Shown piece after piece: positions 5,641-6,334 of a DNA stretch of 6,334 bases. The number at the start of each line of letters is the position of its first letter. Within the stretch, counting starts at the first letter, position 1. The DNA comes from Paracoccaceae bacterium (GTDB lineage Bacteria > Pseudomonadota > Alphaproteobacteria > Rhodobacterales > Rhodobacteraceae). The notes under the pieces were generated by a model. It was not told where the DNA came from. It saw only the letters and a list, made by a program, of their open reading frames with translations, and did no database searches. Location of the stretch: positions 14,841 to 21,174 of the forward strand of contig DLZA01000167.1 in NCBI GenBank assembly GCA_003447515.1, written 5' to 3'. A program made the position numbers and the translations under genes.

Positions 5641-6300
5641 ATGTTGAACCTTTTTTTTGACTTGGACGGTACGCTGATTGACCCTCAAGAGGGGCTAACA
5701 AAAGCTATCCAAGTGGCGCTGGAAAAGATGGGCGAGAAAGATATTCCAACGTCGCACGAGTTACGCTGGTGTATCGGACCACCACTGTGGAACAGTTTTG
5801 AAGTCTTGCTTGGTCCAGGTGCTGATATTGGTGAGGCAATGGACTATTACCGCGAGTACTTCACGGATGACGGAATGTATCAAGCCGATGTTTATGATGG
5901 AATTGGCGAAATGTTTGATTCCTTCCATCAGGTTGATGCGCAGATGTTTATTGCTACCAGTAAGCCTGCAATTTACGCCCAAGAAATTATCGAACATTTT
6001 GGTATCCACGCCCATGTGGAAAGGTTGTTTGGTTCTGAGCTGGACGGCACTAACTCTGACAAAACAGAGCTGTTGAAATTTGCGCTCGATGAAACGGGCG
6101 CAGATCCTGCCAAATCTGTGATGATTGGTGACCGTCAGTTCGACATCTTTGGCGCGCGCAATAATGACATTCCCAGCGTTGGCGCCCTCTGGGGCTTTGG
6201 TGATCCTGAGGAATTGCACCTTGCAGAAGCAGATTCTTTAGCTGGTGCACCAGAAGAGGTGCCAGAAATTGTATTTGATCTCCTTGGGCTCGATGTTTGA
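5641..6300 (+). CDS. HAD-superfamily phosphatase, phosphoglycolate phosphatase-like
   Basis: This is a cytosolic hydrolase of the haloacid dehalogenase superfamily (subfamily IA), expected to remove phosphate from a small metabolite through an aspartyl-phosphate. Of 219 residues, motif I is F-F-D7-L-D9-G-T with nucleophile D7 and acid/base D9. Motif II is T106 in FIATSKP, motif III is K141 in SDKTELL, and motif IV is G163-D164-R-Q-F-D168, which binds Mg. The helical cap lies between about 15 and 80, with the block IGPPLWNSF at 45-53. All catalytic residues are present. The nearest named relatives are phosphoglycolate phosphatase (Gph) and similar 5'-nucleotidases; I leave the symbol empty because the substrate cannot be read from the sequence. 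GAGGA at 5623-5627, inside the end of the preceding gene, is 13 bases from the ATG, longer than ideal, so coupled translation is likely. It closes the cluster that begins with dapD. Confidence 0.92.
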   Translation: MLNLFFDLDGTLIDPQEGLTKAIQVALEKMGEKDIPTSHELRWCIGPPLWNSFEVLLGPGADIGEAMDYYREYFTDDGMYQADVYDGIGEMFDSFHQVDAQMFIATSKPAIYAQEIIEHFGIHAHVERLFGSELDGTNSDKTELLKFALDETGADPAKSVMIGDRQFDIFGARNNDIPSVGALWGFGDPEELHLAEADSLAGAPEEVPEIVFDLLGLDV

Positions 6301-6334
6301 TTGATCTGATTTTGAATGTGTTGATCGTGGCTGG

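Noticed and set aside
5651..5658. Run of eight T at the start of the HAD phosphatase gene, possible slippage site.
   Set aside because: It simply encodes the phenylalanines before motif I (L-F-F-D), the frame is intact and nothing else suggests variation.
6301..6334. Possible start of another gene: TTG at 6312 (or GTG at 6318) opening a frame M-N-V-L-I-V-A.
   Set aside because: Only seven or so codons are visible, there is no Shine-Dalgarno, and the window ends; nothing supports a call.

Overview
The window looks like chromosomal DNA from an alphaproteobacterium, most likely a marine member of the Rhodobacterales (Roseobacter-type). This rests on recognising the proteins: a UMF1-type MFS transporter, a MepA-type endopeptidase, a short GSFKARGA-type serine/threonine dehydratase, and a dapD / small acidic protein / HAD phosphatase cluster. 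Base composition looks close to half G+C by eye. No database search was possible, so the taxonomic call is an inference.

Left part (1-1549, + strand): the 3' end of an MFS transporter gene is followed after 13 bases by mepA, a zinc murein endopeptidase with every recognised metal-site residue. The start of mepA is odd. A strong Shine-Dalgarno and a lipoprotein-like signal peptide point to an ATC codon at 590, and no ATG, GTG or TTG lies in frame far enough upstream.

Middle part (1550-3227): a PaaI-type hot-dog thioesterase gene on the - strand ends on the base next to the mepA stop. It is transcribed away from a complete cytochrome P450 gene, with 64 bases between the two start codons. The P450's redox partners are not in the window.

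A 253-base non-coding stretch (3228-3480) holds a perfect TTGACA hexamer shortly before a PLP-dependent threonine/serine dehydratase gene. I see no convincing terminator or structured RNA in it.

Right part (3481-6300, + strand): dehydratase, 66-base gap, dapD (lysine/diaminopimelate pathway, succinylase branch), 9-base gap, a 108-residue acidic protein of unknown function, 9-base gap, then a HAD-family phosphatase. The last three very probably form one operon with translational coupling. dapD probably has its own promoter in the 66-base gap, which also holds the perfect palindrome CGCTATAGCG.

Overall this is an ordinary housekeeping and accessory-metabolism region. I found no mobile element, CRISPR array, rRNA or tRNA gene, or defence system. 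The items most worth a second look are the ATC start of mepA and the unknown small gene linked to dapD.
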